Shown piece after piece: positions 37,980 to 49,378 of a DNA stretch of 64,000 nucleotides. Every line of letters begins with the position of its first letter. The stretch's first letter is position 1. The DNA comes from Zanthoxylum bungeanum (Eukaryota; Streptophyta; Magnoliopsida; Sapindales; Rutaceae): NCBI GenBank assembly GCA_019454045.1, contig SKCR01038140.1, forward strand, positions 1 to 64,000. The letters run 5' to 3'. The position numbers and the translations under genes were made by a program. The notes under the pieces were generated by a model. That model was given only the letters and a program-made list of their open reading frames with translations, did no database searches and was not told the origin of the DNA.

Positions 37980-38712
37980 CTTTGAATAGTTGGAAACCTC
38001 ACCGTCAAACCACCCACTACAGACTTAAGCGGAGCAGGTTAAACCTCTGACTGTCTCAGACTCTTACAAAAAACTAGGGGTGTCAAAACGAGTCAACGAA
38101 TCGAATTTGTGTCGAATCCTAAACGAATCGAATCAAAATATGATGGATTCGTATTCGATTCGTTTATTAAACGAATCCTAATATCAGAATTCGTATTCGA
38201 TTCGTTTAATAAACGAATCGAATACGAATATTCGTTTATTCGTTTAGTCAATGATATTATTTAATAAAATAATTTACCACACTTGATTTACATCAATTAT
38301 TCATTAAGATATACATATGAAATGTGCAATTAATATATTTATTAAAAATACCTCACCAAATACCGAAAAATATTAATTTTTCTATGATAATTAGCTATAA
38401 TTTCTCGAATATTAATTGAAAATTAACAATAACTAGTAAATAAAAATAATAAATGAATCTTAAACGAATAAACGAATCAATGAGCTTAAATTCGTATTCG
38501 ATTCGTTTAATAAACGAATCGAATCGAATTGACCCATTTATTAAACGAATCCATTTTTTCAAACCCGTATTCGCTTTAAAGCGAATCGAATCGAACGAAT
38601 AAACGAATCCTGACCCAAATTGACACCCCTACAAAAAACGCACTCCCTAGATTCGAACACATGCCCTCAAATTCAGATCATAAGTCCTACACTACAAAGT
38701 CACCCCCTTGTG
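37980..38712 (-). mobile_element. tRNA-derived SINE, copy 7, split by a hAT element
   Basis: The 5' part of the SINE (minus strand) is at 38712-38640, with the mutated B box TGTTCGAATCT; the 3' part is at 38066-37980 with CTCCGCTTAAGTCTG and TTTCCAAC. The two parts join exactly once the insertion at 38075-38631 and one copy of its target duplication are set aside. The SINE is therefore older than the hAT insertion. Confidence 0.85.
38075..38631. mobile_element. Ac/Ds-like hAT element inside the SINE, 557 bp
   Basis: Perfect 12-bp terminal inverted repeat TAGGGGTGTCAA, flanked by the exact 8-bp duplication CAAAAAAC (38067-38074 and 38632-38639). Both ends lead into arrays of ACGAATCGAAT and ATTCGTTTA motifs (38095-38245 and 38455-38610), with an AT-rich centre. 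There is no coding capacity. The 8-bp duplication and TAGGGG ends place it in the hAT superfamily. Confidence 0.95.
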
Positions 38713-38857
38713 AACAATATAACACCATTCCTTAACAAATAACCACCATTATTTATCTCACTTTCACAGCAACAAGTCTCCATAAACACTCAACAAGGCC
38801 TGCTTCTGCTTGCCTTTCCTATCTCTGTCAGGTATTTAGAAGCTTGGATAGCGAACG

Positions 38858-39970
38858 ATGGGGCTTCCTGAGACTCCAAGTGACGCTCCTCACCTATATC
38901 CTCAAGCCATTCAACTCAAACTTTACCAGGCTTTCATATTCTCAATTCCAATCCTTTTTTCGATTATTCTCTTGTTGTTGTTTTACTTGTTCTATCTAAA
39001 GAGAAGGTCTTCCATTATTTCTTCACCTCCTATACTTCCAACAAGTTCTAATCAGGCTACCACATACATCCACTCTGTAAGAAAAGTTATACCATCAAAG
39101 TTTTCTTTTCATCTTGTACTGCGATTTCTAATTCTCCTTCTTAAAATTTCGTTTTAGTTGTGAGCATGTTGGTTGGAAAGGGGAGATCAAAGACAGGATT
39201 CCAACTGTCTTGTTTGATGAAGAATTAAGGACAATGGATTCACAGTAAGTATTAGTTTATATTTCTATTTCCCATTGACCTTAAAAATACCTGAAAGTAT
39301 TAGTTTATATTTCTATTTCCCATTGACCTTAAAAATACCTGAAACGATTGAACAAATGGTGGATGTTAATTCAAGTCCTTAATAATTGATAAGAACTGAG
39401 ATACTGAAATCGACCTCTGGAAAAGTTTCTTTGAAGAATCATTAACAAAAGGCATCAGAAAAGAAGTCACATTCTTGAAATCCTCTTAAAGTTGTACAGA
39501 ATTGCCTTTAAAAACTATCCATGGACAGTGCGAAAATTCATTTTGTTTTTCTCTTGTGAATGAGAATCTTTAGGAGCGTTCACTATTTTCTACAAGGTGC
39601 TTTTTGTGCCTTTGGAGTCCAAGATTCTTCAGGAAAAGGTTACAACTCAGTGAAATTTTAAGAGCATAAAATCAATTTTAGCCTCTTGGAGCATTCTTTA
39701 TTGAGTTGAGAGATTTTTCAGAATAGACAAATCAAATTTATTTTACAGATGTTGTGTTTGCCTTGGGGAATTCGAGATCAAAGAGGAGCTACTCCAAGTT
39801 CCATCTTGCAAACACGTGTTTCATGTCCACTTTGTAGATGATCCATTATTCCTGTTACCAAACTCTACTATCCAACTCCAGATAGTGTTGCCAGGACATA
39901 ACAAGATAACTGCGCCAGCTCCAACCAGAATCAACAGAACACATCATCTGAACAACAAAAATTAGATTAG
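38858..39970 (+). pseudogene. Decayed RING-H2 (ATL/RHA4A-like) E3 ligase gene
   Basis: Exon 1 (38858-39076) codes MGLPETPSDAPHLYPQAIQL and a membrane helix (FIFSIPILFSIILLLLFYLF), as in ATL-type ubiquitin ligases. Exon 2 (about 39165-39244) codes the linker IPTVLFDEELRTMDSQ. Exon 3 (from 39749) opens the RING: CCVCLGEFEIKEELLQVPSC, then KHVFH. After FH the frame is lost. CPLCR appears at once in another frame, so roughly 14 residues of the RING, including a zinc ligand and the E2-binding tryptophan region, are missing. TGA follows directly, and TAA interrupts the recognisable tail (SIIPVTKLYYPTPDSVART). The ligase would not fold a RING. The exon 2 acceptor is a guess. A truncated membrane protein could still be made. 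Confidence 0.75.
39248..39343. repeat. 2 x 48-bp perfect tandem duplication
   Basis: Units 39248-39295 and 39296-39343 are identical. The duplication starts inside the exon 2 donor of the RING-H2 gene, leaving the first GTAAGT intact. Confidence 0.92.
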
Positions 39971-40739
39971 AGCAACTTACAATACACACTGAAGGCTTAT
40001 CAAGTGAAACTGTGGAAGATAATTGATTCAAGCTAAATTCTGCCTTATAATACAAGTAAAATAAAAATTGATGTATTACACACAGCTGTTTAATGGATGC
40101 TTCCATACATTCCCATTCTTTAAGCTGCATCTATAGTATCAAACCTTTTTTGAAAGCAGCTATTTATATCAGAGGTGATGTATTTTTCCCTAAAGTTTTT
40201 TTTTTTTCCTTTGAAAATGAGCGAGATTCTTCATTTCATGGTTATATTGTCCTGATTCTCAATCTCTGTAGGAAACGAGTCCCTGGAAAAATGAGAATAA
40301 GTTGATGATTGATGCCATTCCTAGTGGCACAAACATGGGTGGTGGCACTCCAAAAAAAAAAAAAAATCTCTTGGTTCATCATCAAGTACTTTGCTGGTCA
40401 ATTGAATCCAATGCAGAAATTCCCAGATCGTTCTTATTGTAATAGTACTTTGCCAGCCCAAGTTACTGATATTGAAGTATCTGTGGGCTCTTTATGCCGC
40501 AGCTTCTCTCATTTTCAGTACTGGCACTGGGGGGCTCTATCTTTATATTTTCTTTTTCTGTTTTGATTTCTGTAGCTAGCTGGTAACATTGAGCCATATT
40601 GATTGAGATTAAACATTCAAAATTGTTGTCTGCAAATTTGTTGATACAGGGGATATGAACATTATTTTATGTGAATTCCAAATTACAGTTGCAATGTTAC
40701 GAGGCAGCATCTGGACAAATAATAATGACAAAAACAAAA
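39971..40739. other. Spacer downstream of the RING-H2 pseudogene
   Basis: Possible old 3' UTR. ORFs of 70-91 codons here have no family resemblance. A T run on the minus strand at 40730-40735 serves as the terminator of the tRNA gene. Confidence 0.45.
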
Positions 40740-40821
40740 CGTCGACAGCAGGGTTCGAACCTGCGCGGGCGAAGCCCAACAGATTTCAAGTCTGTCTCCT
40801 TAACCACTCGGACATATCGAC
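40740..40821 (-). tRNA. trnS-UGA: tRNA-Ser (anticodon UGA)
   Basis: 82 bases on the minus strand, from GTCGATATGTCCGAGTGG to the discriminator G. The acceptor stem GTCGATA pairs with TGTCGAC (one G-U). The anticodon loop CTTGAAA gives UGA at 40788-40786. The long variable arm TGGGCTTCGCCC and the T loop GGTTCGAACCC are typical of type II serine tRNAs. CCA is not encoded, as expected in a nuclear gene, and GTTTTGTTTTTG just downstream supplies a polymerase III terminator. A and B boxes are intact, so it should be functional. Confidence 0.96.
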
Positions 40822-41261
40822 TTCATTGGTATTAATTAAAAAAATTTCAATAATTATGGCATCGGTTTATTTATTTGCAAAAATTGTTCGAATCCTAAAG
40901 TTGAAGGAGCAATTTGTTAATGACTTGGAATTGTTGATAATAAGGAATATATATATATGTGCAAGTTTTTTTTTCCCATTTTTAAGGTCTGGTTGTGGTC
41001 ACTCAAATCTCAGGATGTGTTTGGTTCCCATTTTTTGAATGAAAATGAGGCGAGTCTAACACTAAACATGAGGGGAGAATGAGATTGAGCGATAAATATA
41101 AATTATTTTATTTGGTTTAAATTAACCATAAATCATGAGTTTGAGTTTTATGTAAAAATATTACATGCAATATCATTAATAATCCTATATAAAAATCTAC
41201 GTATTAATTTTTTATATAAAACATTACTATGAATGTTCAAGAATTGAAAGAGTAAAGCAAC
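40822..41261. other. AT-rich spacer
   Basis: Nothing recognised before the left target duplication (AAAGCAAC, 41254-41261) of the next element. Confidence 0.5.
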
Positions 41262-42843
41262 CAGGGGCGGAGGCATTAAGGGGCCAGTGGGGCCCACCAA
41301 AAATTCAAGAATTTTTTTTAAAAAAATTTCAGCCCACAGGCCCAAGACTGAAAGGATTTCCGGTTGTTGCTCGATTCAGCTTCTTCTTGTATTAGCTGAG
41401 TGAAATATCCCTGGATCACATATTCACATTTGTAGAGCATCTCAGCTGAGTTTAAAAATTCAGCCCACAAGCCCAAGACCTGAAATTGAATTTAAGAATT
41501 TAAGAATTCCAATCAAAAATAAATTACAACCCACTCTTACAAGTTGCAAGATCAGGAAGCATCAAACAAGTCAGGCATCACTCGTCAGCGACTCAGCAAC
41601 TCCAGCCTCCAGGAAGCAAATCAGCAACACAGCTTGGCAAGGGAGCAAGAGCAAGAACAACCCTCTTGCAAGCAACACCAACACTCCAATTCAGACAGTA
41701 AGCGAGAAAATAAAGGTAAAGATTGGCATCTTCATATAAAACAAAAAAATGGGTTTTGGAATTTTTCAAATTTAATGGGTTTTAGTTTACAATTGACCTT
41801 CAAGTTCACTGAATTGTTTATATTAGATCAATTAATGTTTTATTTTTATATCATTTTTTTCTAATAGACTACAAATTTATTTTGAAACAGTTATGGAGAA
41901 TATTTTAAGAAAGTCTCAAAACTTTCATCATCAGCCGATGATAGTTTAACGGGAAAAATTTCAAATTCTTCCAATAAATTACAAGAGTTGATGATTGTTC
42001 AAAAGAAAAAGTGTCTTCTTTGGAGAGAATTATTGATGTTTCCAAAGAAAACGATGTAGAAACTATTTTGTCAAATCTTCCTATGGATCCCGGTCTTCGA
42101 CCTCGAATTTTAGATTACCATCCAAATATTCAAGATCAAGTTCGAAGAGCATATCTACCAACTTGCATCATTATCAGGTTGAATTATTTTATGTGGTTTT
42201 AGATGCCCAACTTCAAGAGCTTAACAACTGTTTCAATGAGACAAACATTGAATTGCTTCTTTGTTTAGCTTCTCTTAGTCCATGCGATTCATTCTCCTCA
42301 TTCAATAAACAAAATCTAGTTCGTCTTGCTCAATTTTATCCCACAGATTTCTCTTCAATAGAACTCCTCGTACTAGATGGTCAACTTGATACTTACATTA
42401 TGGATATGCGTTCTAGTATTGAGTTTTCGAAATTGAATGGGATTGGTGATCTTGCAGCAATGTTGGTTCAAACTAAAAAGGATAAGGTATACCCGTTAGT
42501 TTACTTACTTTTAACATTAGCTCTGACTTTACCTGTTGCCACTGCCACTGTGGAGAGAGTATTTTCAGCTATGAATGTTGTGAAGACTAGACTACGCAAC
42601 AGGATGGGAGATCAATGGATGAATGATAATTTAGTTACATATATAGAAAAAGATGTATTTAGGAGCATTGATAATGAAACTATCATTCATGGTTTTCAAA
42701 ATATGAAACCACGTCGTGGACAATTGTAATGTGTAAAATATTCACATATCAATATAGATATAAATATTTTGTATGTTTTTTTTATTTATATTTATTTTTC
42801 ATAACTTTGCCCCCACTGATTTGATTTTCTGGATACGCCACTG
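41262..42843 (+). mobile_element. Tip100-type hAT element, internally deleted
   Basis: Ends CAGGGGCGGAGGCA and (inverted) CAGTGGCGTATCCA, flanked by the exact 8-bp duplication AAAGCAAC (41254-41261 and 42844-42851). The 1582-bp interior keeps pieces of the first and last parts of the transposase but lacks the zinc finger and most of the catalytic core, so it cannot move by itself. Terminal repeats of the CAGTGGCGGA type and the related protein fit the Tip100 group. Confidence 0.93.
41893..42729 (+). pseudogene. Tip100-type hAT transposase remnant
   Basis: An N-terminal piece (MENILRKSQNF..., 41893) is soon stopped. The segment at 42040-42150 codes SNLPMDPGLRPRILDYHPN and DQVRRAYLP, the conserved block before the zinc finger of this group. 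It then jumps to a 188-codon ORF (42163-42729) covering the C-terminal part. The hAT dimerisation motif LALTLPVATATVERVFSAMN is intact, followed by KTRLRNRMGDQWMNDNLVTY. One large deletion therefore removed the middle of the gene. The long open C-terminal ORF is notable, but with no upstream gene it is probably just not yet decayed. Confidence 0.88.
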
Positions 42844-42946
42844 AAAGCAACGCAGTATAAAGTATCGAATCACACGCTCCACAAATAATATTACCCTCTA
42901 TTGTTTAGGGTTAATTCAATTATTGATATTCATTTCATCTCATGGT

Positions 42947-43272
42947 TATGGATGGCAAATTTTCTCATCTCGTCTCGTCCCAACGGGCAGGATTTGAGAT
43001 ATAAAAATATGTCCCGTTTCAAAAAAGGGAAGGAACGGGATACAAAATTTATCTCGAACGTGACAAGACAACGGAATGAAACAAGATTTAGTGGGATAGA
43101 ATGAGATTTAATGGGATAGAACGAGATTTAACGAGATAAGGGATGAGACCGAGATGATTTTTTATCCCGAAAATATATAACTGGATCGGGACGATTTTTC
43201 GTCCTGGTTTCGTAAATGAGACGAGATCAGAATTGAAAAATCTCATCCCGTCCCGGACTATTACCAACACTA
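42947..43272. mobile_element. Ac/Ds-like hAT MITE, 326 bp
   Basis: Ends TATGGATGGCAA and (inverted) TAGTGTTGGTAA match at 8 of 12 positions; the flanking 8-bp duplication CTCATGGT is exact (42939-42946 and 43273-43280). Subterminal repeats are of the form TCTCGTCCC / GGGACGAGA on both sides. It starts only about 100 bases after the Tip100 element. Confidence 0.85.
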
Positions 43273-43280
43273 CTCATGGT

Positions 43281-44735
43281 TGACCTTAATTTTCATTAAA
43301 GGTAATTTGATTTTGTACATTTGGACATGATTTTCTACCTGTGAGTTTGATCATTCTCATGTTTGAAGGAAAATGGATTATGAAAAATTGAGGGTGAATG
43401 ATAGGAGAATGATCAAAACTATTCGCCCCTAAAAAATATAAACCAAATAAAAGAATAGATATTACCTTACTCGTTTCTCCATCCATTCTCCAAAAATTTG
43501 AGAACTAAGCACACCCTCCGGACCGGCCTGAAAAGTGTTTAGACATGGTGATAAAGGAGAGCAAAGATTGCACACCTGTAAACTATGGCGAATGCACGGT
43601 TCAAGGTGGTGCAGAGGAGAGGCTCCGTCGTGTGAAGTGAAGGCATCTCCGTGGCGGTGGTGGTGGTGAAGCAGTTCAGATAAATTGAATTCTAATTTAT
43701 TTATATTTAGTTAAAACTCTGCTATGGTTATGTTTAATTAGTTAAGTAATGGTGCAATTAGACACACACTATTCAGCAAGATTTGTTTCCGATATATCTG
43801 TTGATTGGTTTCCTTAACATGTTTACTTGTACACATTTGACCAGGCAAAAATGCTCAGTGACAATGAATATACACGTTTTGGTCAAATACGCTTTGCTTT
43901 AGAAACACATTATTACATACCAAATTTGCTAACTCTCCCAAAGGTCTCTATCAATCGGACAAAATTTTATCTATCGTCCCTTGAAATCTGAGAGCAATTA
44001 ATAATTTGCGTAAGCCTACCAAATTTGACAAAATGTGTTTTTGTTTTTCAAAGGTCAGAAAAGATTCAAGTTTGTATAAATAACCGCGAGGAAGAAACCA
44101 ACTTGAAACGAATTTGGTAATGACATTGGAATATTCCGAAGTAACGGCCATTCAGCTGGCAGTGGGAACCAACTGTCCGTCAATATTGACGACTTATTAG
44201 TGATTTACTGCAAAACGATCTTGGCTATGTCCACGATGCCTCGGCCTCGCTTCCAATTTTTCACCAAAAAAAGAACCGATGAAAAGACAAATGGACCATA
44301 TTATTACTTTAAATCCTTAAAGCTGATACAGCAACATAGACATTGCACAGCCAAAGCACACACCTATATGGCTATATATATATATATATATACATGCACA
44401 AGAAACAAAGACTGACTGCACCCTCCCCCCATTTCCCACCCACCAAACATTCACATATTGCTAGACCTAGTGTTTACCAAACTCCCTCCCGCTAATGGCA
44501 TCATAACCTTTCTGTTCTTTAACCCAGTTAATTTTTCTTACAGTCTCCTTGATGGTTAGCTCTAAAAAACGAGCTATTGATTAGCCTGCCGCATCCTCTT
44601 CTCGCTCCACTTTCGCACATTCTCCCAATCCATAGCCCAATATAAACCAAAGCCTACTCCCCACGAAAAAAAACTACTACTTAAAAGACAAAAAGGGAAA
44701 AACTAAAAATAAACAAATAAAGCCGTCCCCGCCTC
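43281..44735. other. Spacer downstream of ARF
   Basis: No gene recognised. A short GC-rich patch at 43500-43680 holds only ORFs under 40 codons. The last few hundred bases are probably ARF 3' UTR, with (AT)n at 44372-44391. Confidence 0.45.
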
Positions 44736-47700
44736 TCAGTTTTCAGCTGAATCTGAGCTGAGTAAGATCTCTTCACCTTCTATGGAGGACATAGGACGTT
44801 TGCTTCCTGGACTCATCTTCTTCACATCTTGGCTAGAACATATGAAAATTCTTTTCACCATGTTACAGAATTCGCTGCACCGTTATAAAAATGATAAAAG
44901 AAGACATCAACAAGAGTCCAAAAAGTTTGAACATGAACCATTCTATAACTTGTAGTAAACAGTAGCAAGGAATACTTACAGCCATGGATCATCGCCTACA
45001 AGCATCATATCCCCTTCATCATCAGTATAGACAATCTCCCATTTAGTCCGAGTGCGAAGCTGTCCCTTAATGTCAAACATCTGCTCTAGCTCATCTATAA
45101 GATGATCATACCCTACCAACATAGTCAGGTCCACTGCCCGACCAACAGCAACCCCTTGCATTTGAACCTATTGGCATTTTAACACCAAAATCGAAAAGTT
45201 TTCAAAAACCCACTTTAAAATGCATTAAAATCTTACATAGACAGATTTAATGCCAAGAAGAATGAAAACTTTGGTACCTTGGTGCGACTTCTAGTAGATG
45301 TCGAACAACTTTGCCTGCTCTGACTCTCTTTTGGTGATACCTGTAACTGTTCTTGTTTCTTTTCTTTAAAAGCCTTTGAAAGATCAGATTTTTCATCTGA
45401 ATCATCTGCTGACAGGATACTGACATTGTGCCCTTCTGTAGTGAGACCAGACACAGGTACCTTCTCCGCTGGAGTGGAGCTCGTAGTAAGATTTATGAGC
45501 TCAATACCAAATAATCGGCAACTGGTAGCAGTCTCAGTTTTCCTCCCTGTTTCAACTCCTTCCAGCATTAGGTCAACATTTGGCTTTGATGAGTGTGGAG
45601 TTGAATAGCCAGAGTGAGCAGACCATGCAGAGATGTTCTTATTATCGTTCATGGCATCCTGAAACAACTGCTGGGAAAAACTGACATGGGGAGAAGTAAG
45701 CCACTCCCCATCAGTCATTGGCATAGAGTTGCTACTGCTGTTAAAATCAGTCTGCTTGTGATGCCATACCACATGATTTGAATCACTTCTTTTGTCTTCA
45801 GCAGAAACACTCAGTTGTGTTAATTCACGGGACTGAGTCAACCGGGAATTCCAAGGAGCTGATGCAGCCGAAGACAAATCTAGATCCATGCAGACAGAAA
45901 TTTAGACATAACAATATGCAATAATAAAATAAATTATTACATAGAGAGGGGGTAAGAGAAATGTCTATTTTTCATACCAAGAGCTGGAACTTCCATAGGT
46001 GGTCGAGGTCTTTTGGTCTTTGCTTGAACTGGTTGAACCAGATTAGATGCTGCAGAAGCAACAAATGGTTCTATTTCCCATGGTGAGACCCTATCGGGTC
46101 TGACAATAGATGCATGTTCATCCCATTGAACCTGTAAAAGAGAAATAAACAAATCAATTTCTCAGATGTTGACAATAGTTGGTACCACAACCATGCAGGT
46201 CTAAGAAGTTACTTTCAGTGATCGCCATCTCGAATCTTTCCAGTGAGGAGAAAGATCTTCAACTCCAACAATTGTGCCCGAAAATCTAATCACAAAAATA
46301 TGAACAAATATTTATCAAAAAGTCTAAACAACAAACAAATTTGACGAACTTCACATAGGAATTTGACTACCTTCTCTCAGGAGTGTCCTCCCCTTCAAAG
46401 CTCATCTTGTATCTCATCCCGACTGCAAATTTATTATTAACAGCCTCTAAATATTTATTCAAGCTGATGATGAACTGGCTAGTCCTGACGATAACTCCGA
46501 AACTTATTCAGTAGGTATTTCAGAAGAAAGTTCAAATTCAGTTTACAGACAGTCAAAATTTAATACCTTGGCTTGTAATACACGACAAACATTGTTTGGG
46601 TTGCAACAGCGTGAGATGCAGTTGCAAGAACTCCTAGGTGCATGCTCTGACTTGAAATCATAGATGATGGCATGCTGCTCTGATGATGAGTAAGACGCCT
46701 TACTCCAACACGCAATTCCCCATTTTTCCCCCTGGATAACACAGAGCCTATATGAGAATTGGAACATCAATAAAAAGTTAAAAGGAGATATAGAACAAAG
46801 AAAAAAATATATACCTCAAGAATACAAAGGTATCCCCAGCAACTAATCTCTTTGAAGTAACAAATGTGCTCCACCCTGTTGTCAGCAAGTGCCTCCTGGG
46901 TTGACCTGCTCATTCAAATAACAGATAGAACTTTAGTTTGTTACAGTCTAAATGAACTTGTTCATCCAAAATCTTTATAACTGGAAAAAGCGATCCTCTC
47001 ATTTTTCCAAAACATAAATAGACCATATTGGCATCACAAGCACACAATTTAGAACCTCTAAAAATATGCTTAAATCTCCACTCATATCCATGAAGATCTT
47101 TAGCAACCAATTCCTGAGTTGGGGTTGACTGATTCATGTCCTGAAGAAAATCCACAAGTGGAAATCAACCAAAGGTATATATTGAGATCAAATAGATAAA
47201 ATTTCAGCAACTTCTTCATTGAGAAAAAGAGTTCGCTACCAGAGGAGGAAGGCATTCAGTAGCATGCTTCCGGAGAACAGAAAATCCTCCATGTGTGCTT
47301 GTGTCAGAGGCAGTTAAAACCTTACAGAATGATTGAACTGTTGCTCTTGGAGATTCAGCAGAGCATGGATCAGGAGTTGTAGGCTCATCTTGCTGATCAT
47401 TGCATATATATATATATATTACAAACAAGAAAATAGTAAATCAAAACATCTAACTCTGAACCAAAACAAGAGTATATATATATATGTATCTAACTTTTTT
47501 TGCATAGAAAAAAATAATAAGAAAGTAAAATTAGAAAGCAACTCAATTAGTTCTTACAGTTGGTTCTGGTAGCAAAGTAATCTGTGCATAAACTTCGTCT
47601 GTTTCTTGTTCCGCCTACAAGTAATCGAAATCAAAATCAGTTTTACTCAATTCAAACTATCTGTCACTGTAATTTGTTGGTCTATTAGGTTACTGAGGAA

Positions 47701-48344
47701 ACACCAAAAACAGAAATCCCAATAGGTCTCACTAAAACACCCAAAAGATCATAACTATATAGTATCCTATACAGTATTTCTTTCTCATTTTCTAAGCAAC
47801 CAAACAGATAATCAAACAAATGCAGGAACCAATTTAAAACAAAAAAAAAAAAAGCTTACCAGTAGGTGAATGTTTACAACACGGCATAGAATCTTCGATG
47901 GAAGATGGAACAACGGAATCCTCTGATTCAGCTCTTGATTTGTCGATGCCTCTAACTACACGCCACCCAAAACCAAAAAGATCATTATTTCAATTTATCA
48001 CCAAAATTAAACCACGCCATAAACATAAAATTTGTACTTCAATACGGATCCAAATTAAACTTTCATTTTAAAAAAAAAAAAAAAAAAAGAGGAAACTCAC
48101 TTGTTCCATATGTCCTTGAGGAAAATAATAGACACTTTGCCCTTCCTTCGGCACGTCCACAAGTGGACCTGCACAAGCCTTCCATAGCTCTCTGAACAAA
48201 TCTTCTGCGAGAAAACAAATAGAAATTTTTTTTACCATATTTTCCCGGAAACTGAAGGAAAACCAAAATCAACGGTCAATTTAATTTTTTGTTTTCACCT
48301 GAATCACTACTCGGCTGCGGCAACGACTCGACCCGATTCGCCAT
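44736..48344 (-). CDS. ARF9: Auxin response factor, ARF1/ARF9-like (clade B)
   Basis: ARFs bind auxin response elements and set auxin-dependent transcription; clade B members are mainly repressors. About fourteen exons from 48344 ([10 protein letters not shown]) to the stop at 44736 give roughly 690 residues. Order: B3 DNA-binding domain (from [19 protein letters not shown] through [16 protein letters not shown] to GDTFVFLRG), the ARF ancillary domain ([13 protein letters not shown]... to SPWEIEPF), and a serine/threonine-rich middle. The RLFGIEL motif (about 45500-45520) resembles the RLFGV repression motif reported to recruit TOPLESS. A C-terminal PB1 domain follows ([19 protein letters not shown], then [14 protein letters not shown]). 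The middle is not glutamine-rich, as expected for a repressor. ARF9 is favoured over ARF1 by overall resemblance, not by a formal tree. Exon edges are approximate. Confidence 0.93.
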
Positions 48345-49173
48345 CACTTGAAATAAACCGAAAGTCAAACAAACAATCTCCTTCTCTTGAGCTAAATTTA
48401 GCTCGTTATATACATATAATCACTACAATAATTATGATTAATAACGAGCAGTTAATACAATTTTATAAACTCTCAATGACTTTTTGGATTCCTGTACGCA
48501 CACTTTACGCACACTCTCTTCAATCTGTAACGATCGCGAGATCTAGAAACTGTAACTGAAAACCACTTGAAGCCGTTACAAAATCGCCTTTCAGAATCAG
48601 AGCTCCGCAAAACCGCCTGCTTTTCTCTTTCTAAAAACTTACGGAGAATCCACCAAAACGCCGTTACAAATAATCCTTGCTAATACCGCTTTGCCTTTGC
48701 GCGCGTCTTATATTACGCGACTTTGTTGCTTTTGTCTGCTTTTTCACTGTGCATTGTTTTTTGTGTTGGGTTGTGTTGTAACGCTCAAACCTAACTAACC
48801 GTAGTTTGGATTTAACCGGAGGGAGCGGTTAAGTGGACGGTTTGATGTTAACGGAAATGTGTGGGGCTTTTGGTTTATAACGGCGTTGGATTCATTTTTC
48901 CTACTCTTTGGGTAATAAATCATTAGTCCCTGTATTTTGCTATAACCACAGAAGAGGACATACTTTGTAATTTTTAGGCGAGACTTGAGAGGCAAATTAA
49001 CAACAATAATTTATGTAGTTAAACAAATTGAGTGTTGAGACATGAGAGGCAAAATTAAGAACAACAATACTACATTTATATAGTTAAAACATATAGTTTG
49101 TATCACAATTAAAATACATATTTGGCATCACAATTAGTGTGAAGTATTCATTATGATGTGTATATTTAATTAA
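48345..49173. promoter_or_regulatory. ARF leader and promoter region
   Basis: Up to about 48.7 kb this is probably 5' UTR and core promoter, less AT-rich than the spacer beyond. No canonical TGTCTC auxin element was seen on the gene strand close to the start. The remainder is AT-rich. Confidence 0.4.
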
Positions 49174-49378
49174 GGGTCCATTTGTTTCGCTGTAAAATAA
49201 TTTATGAAAAACGTTTTCTTATGAAATTGAGACTTTTACAAAAAATTGATTAATGTAGATATTTTTCCGTAAATGAAAAAGTTAAGTCATTTCCGAAAAA
49301 AAATGACTTATAAAATACAAATATGTAAGTTAATTTAATGAATTTGTTCACCTTGTCCAAAATTTCCATTAGTGCCTT

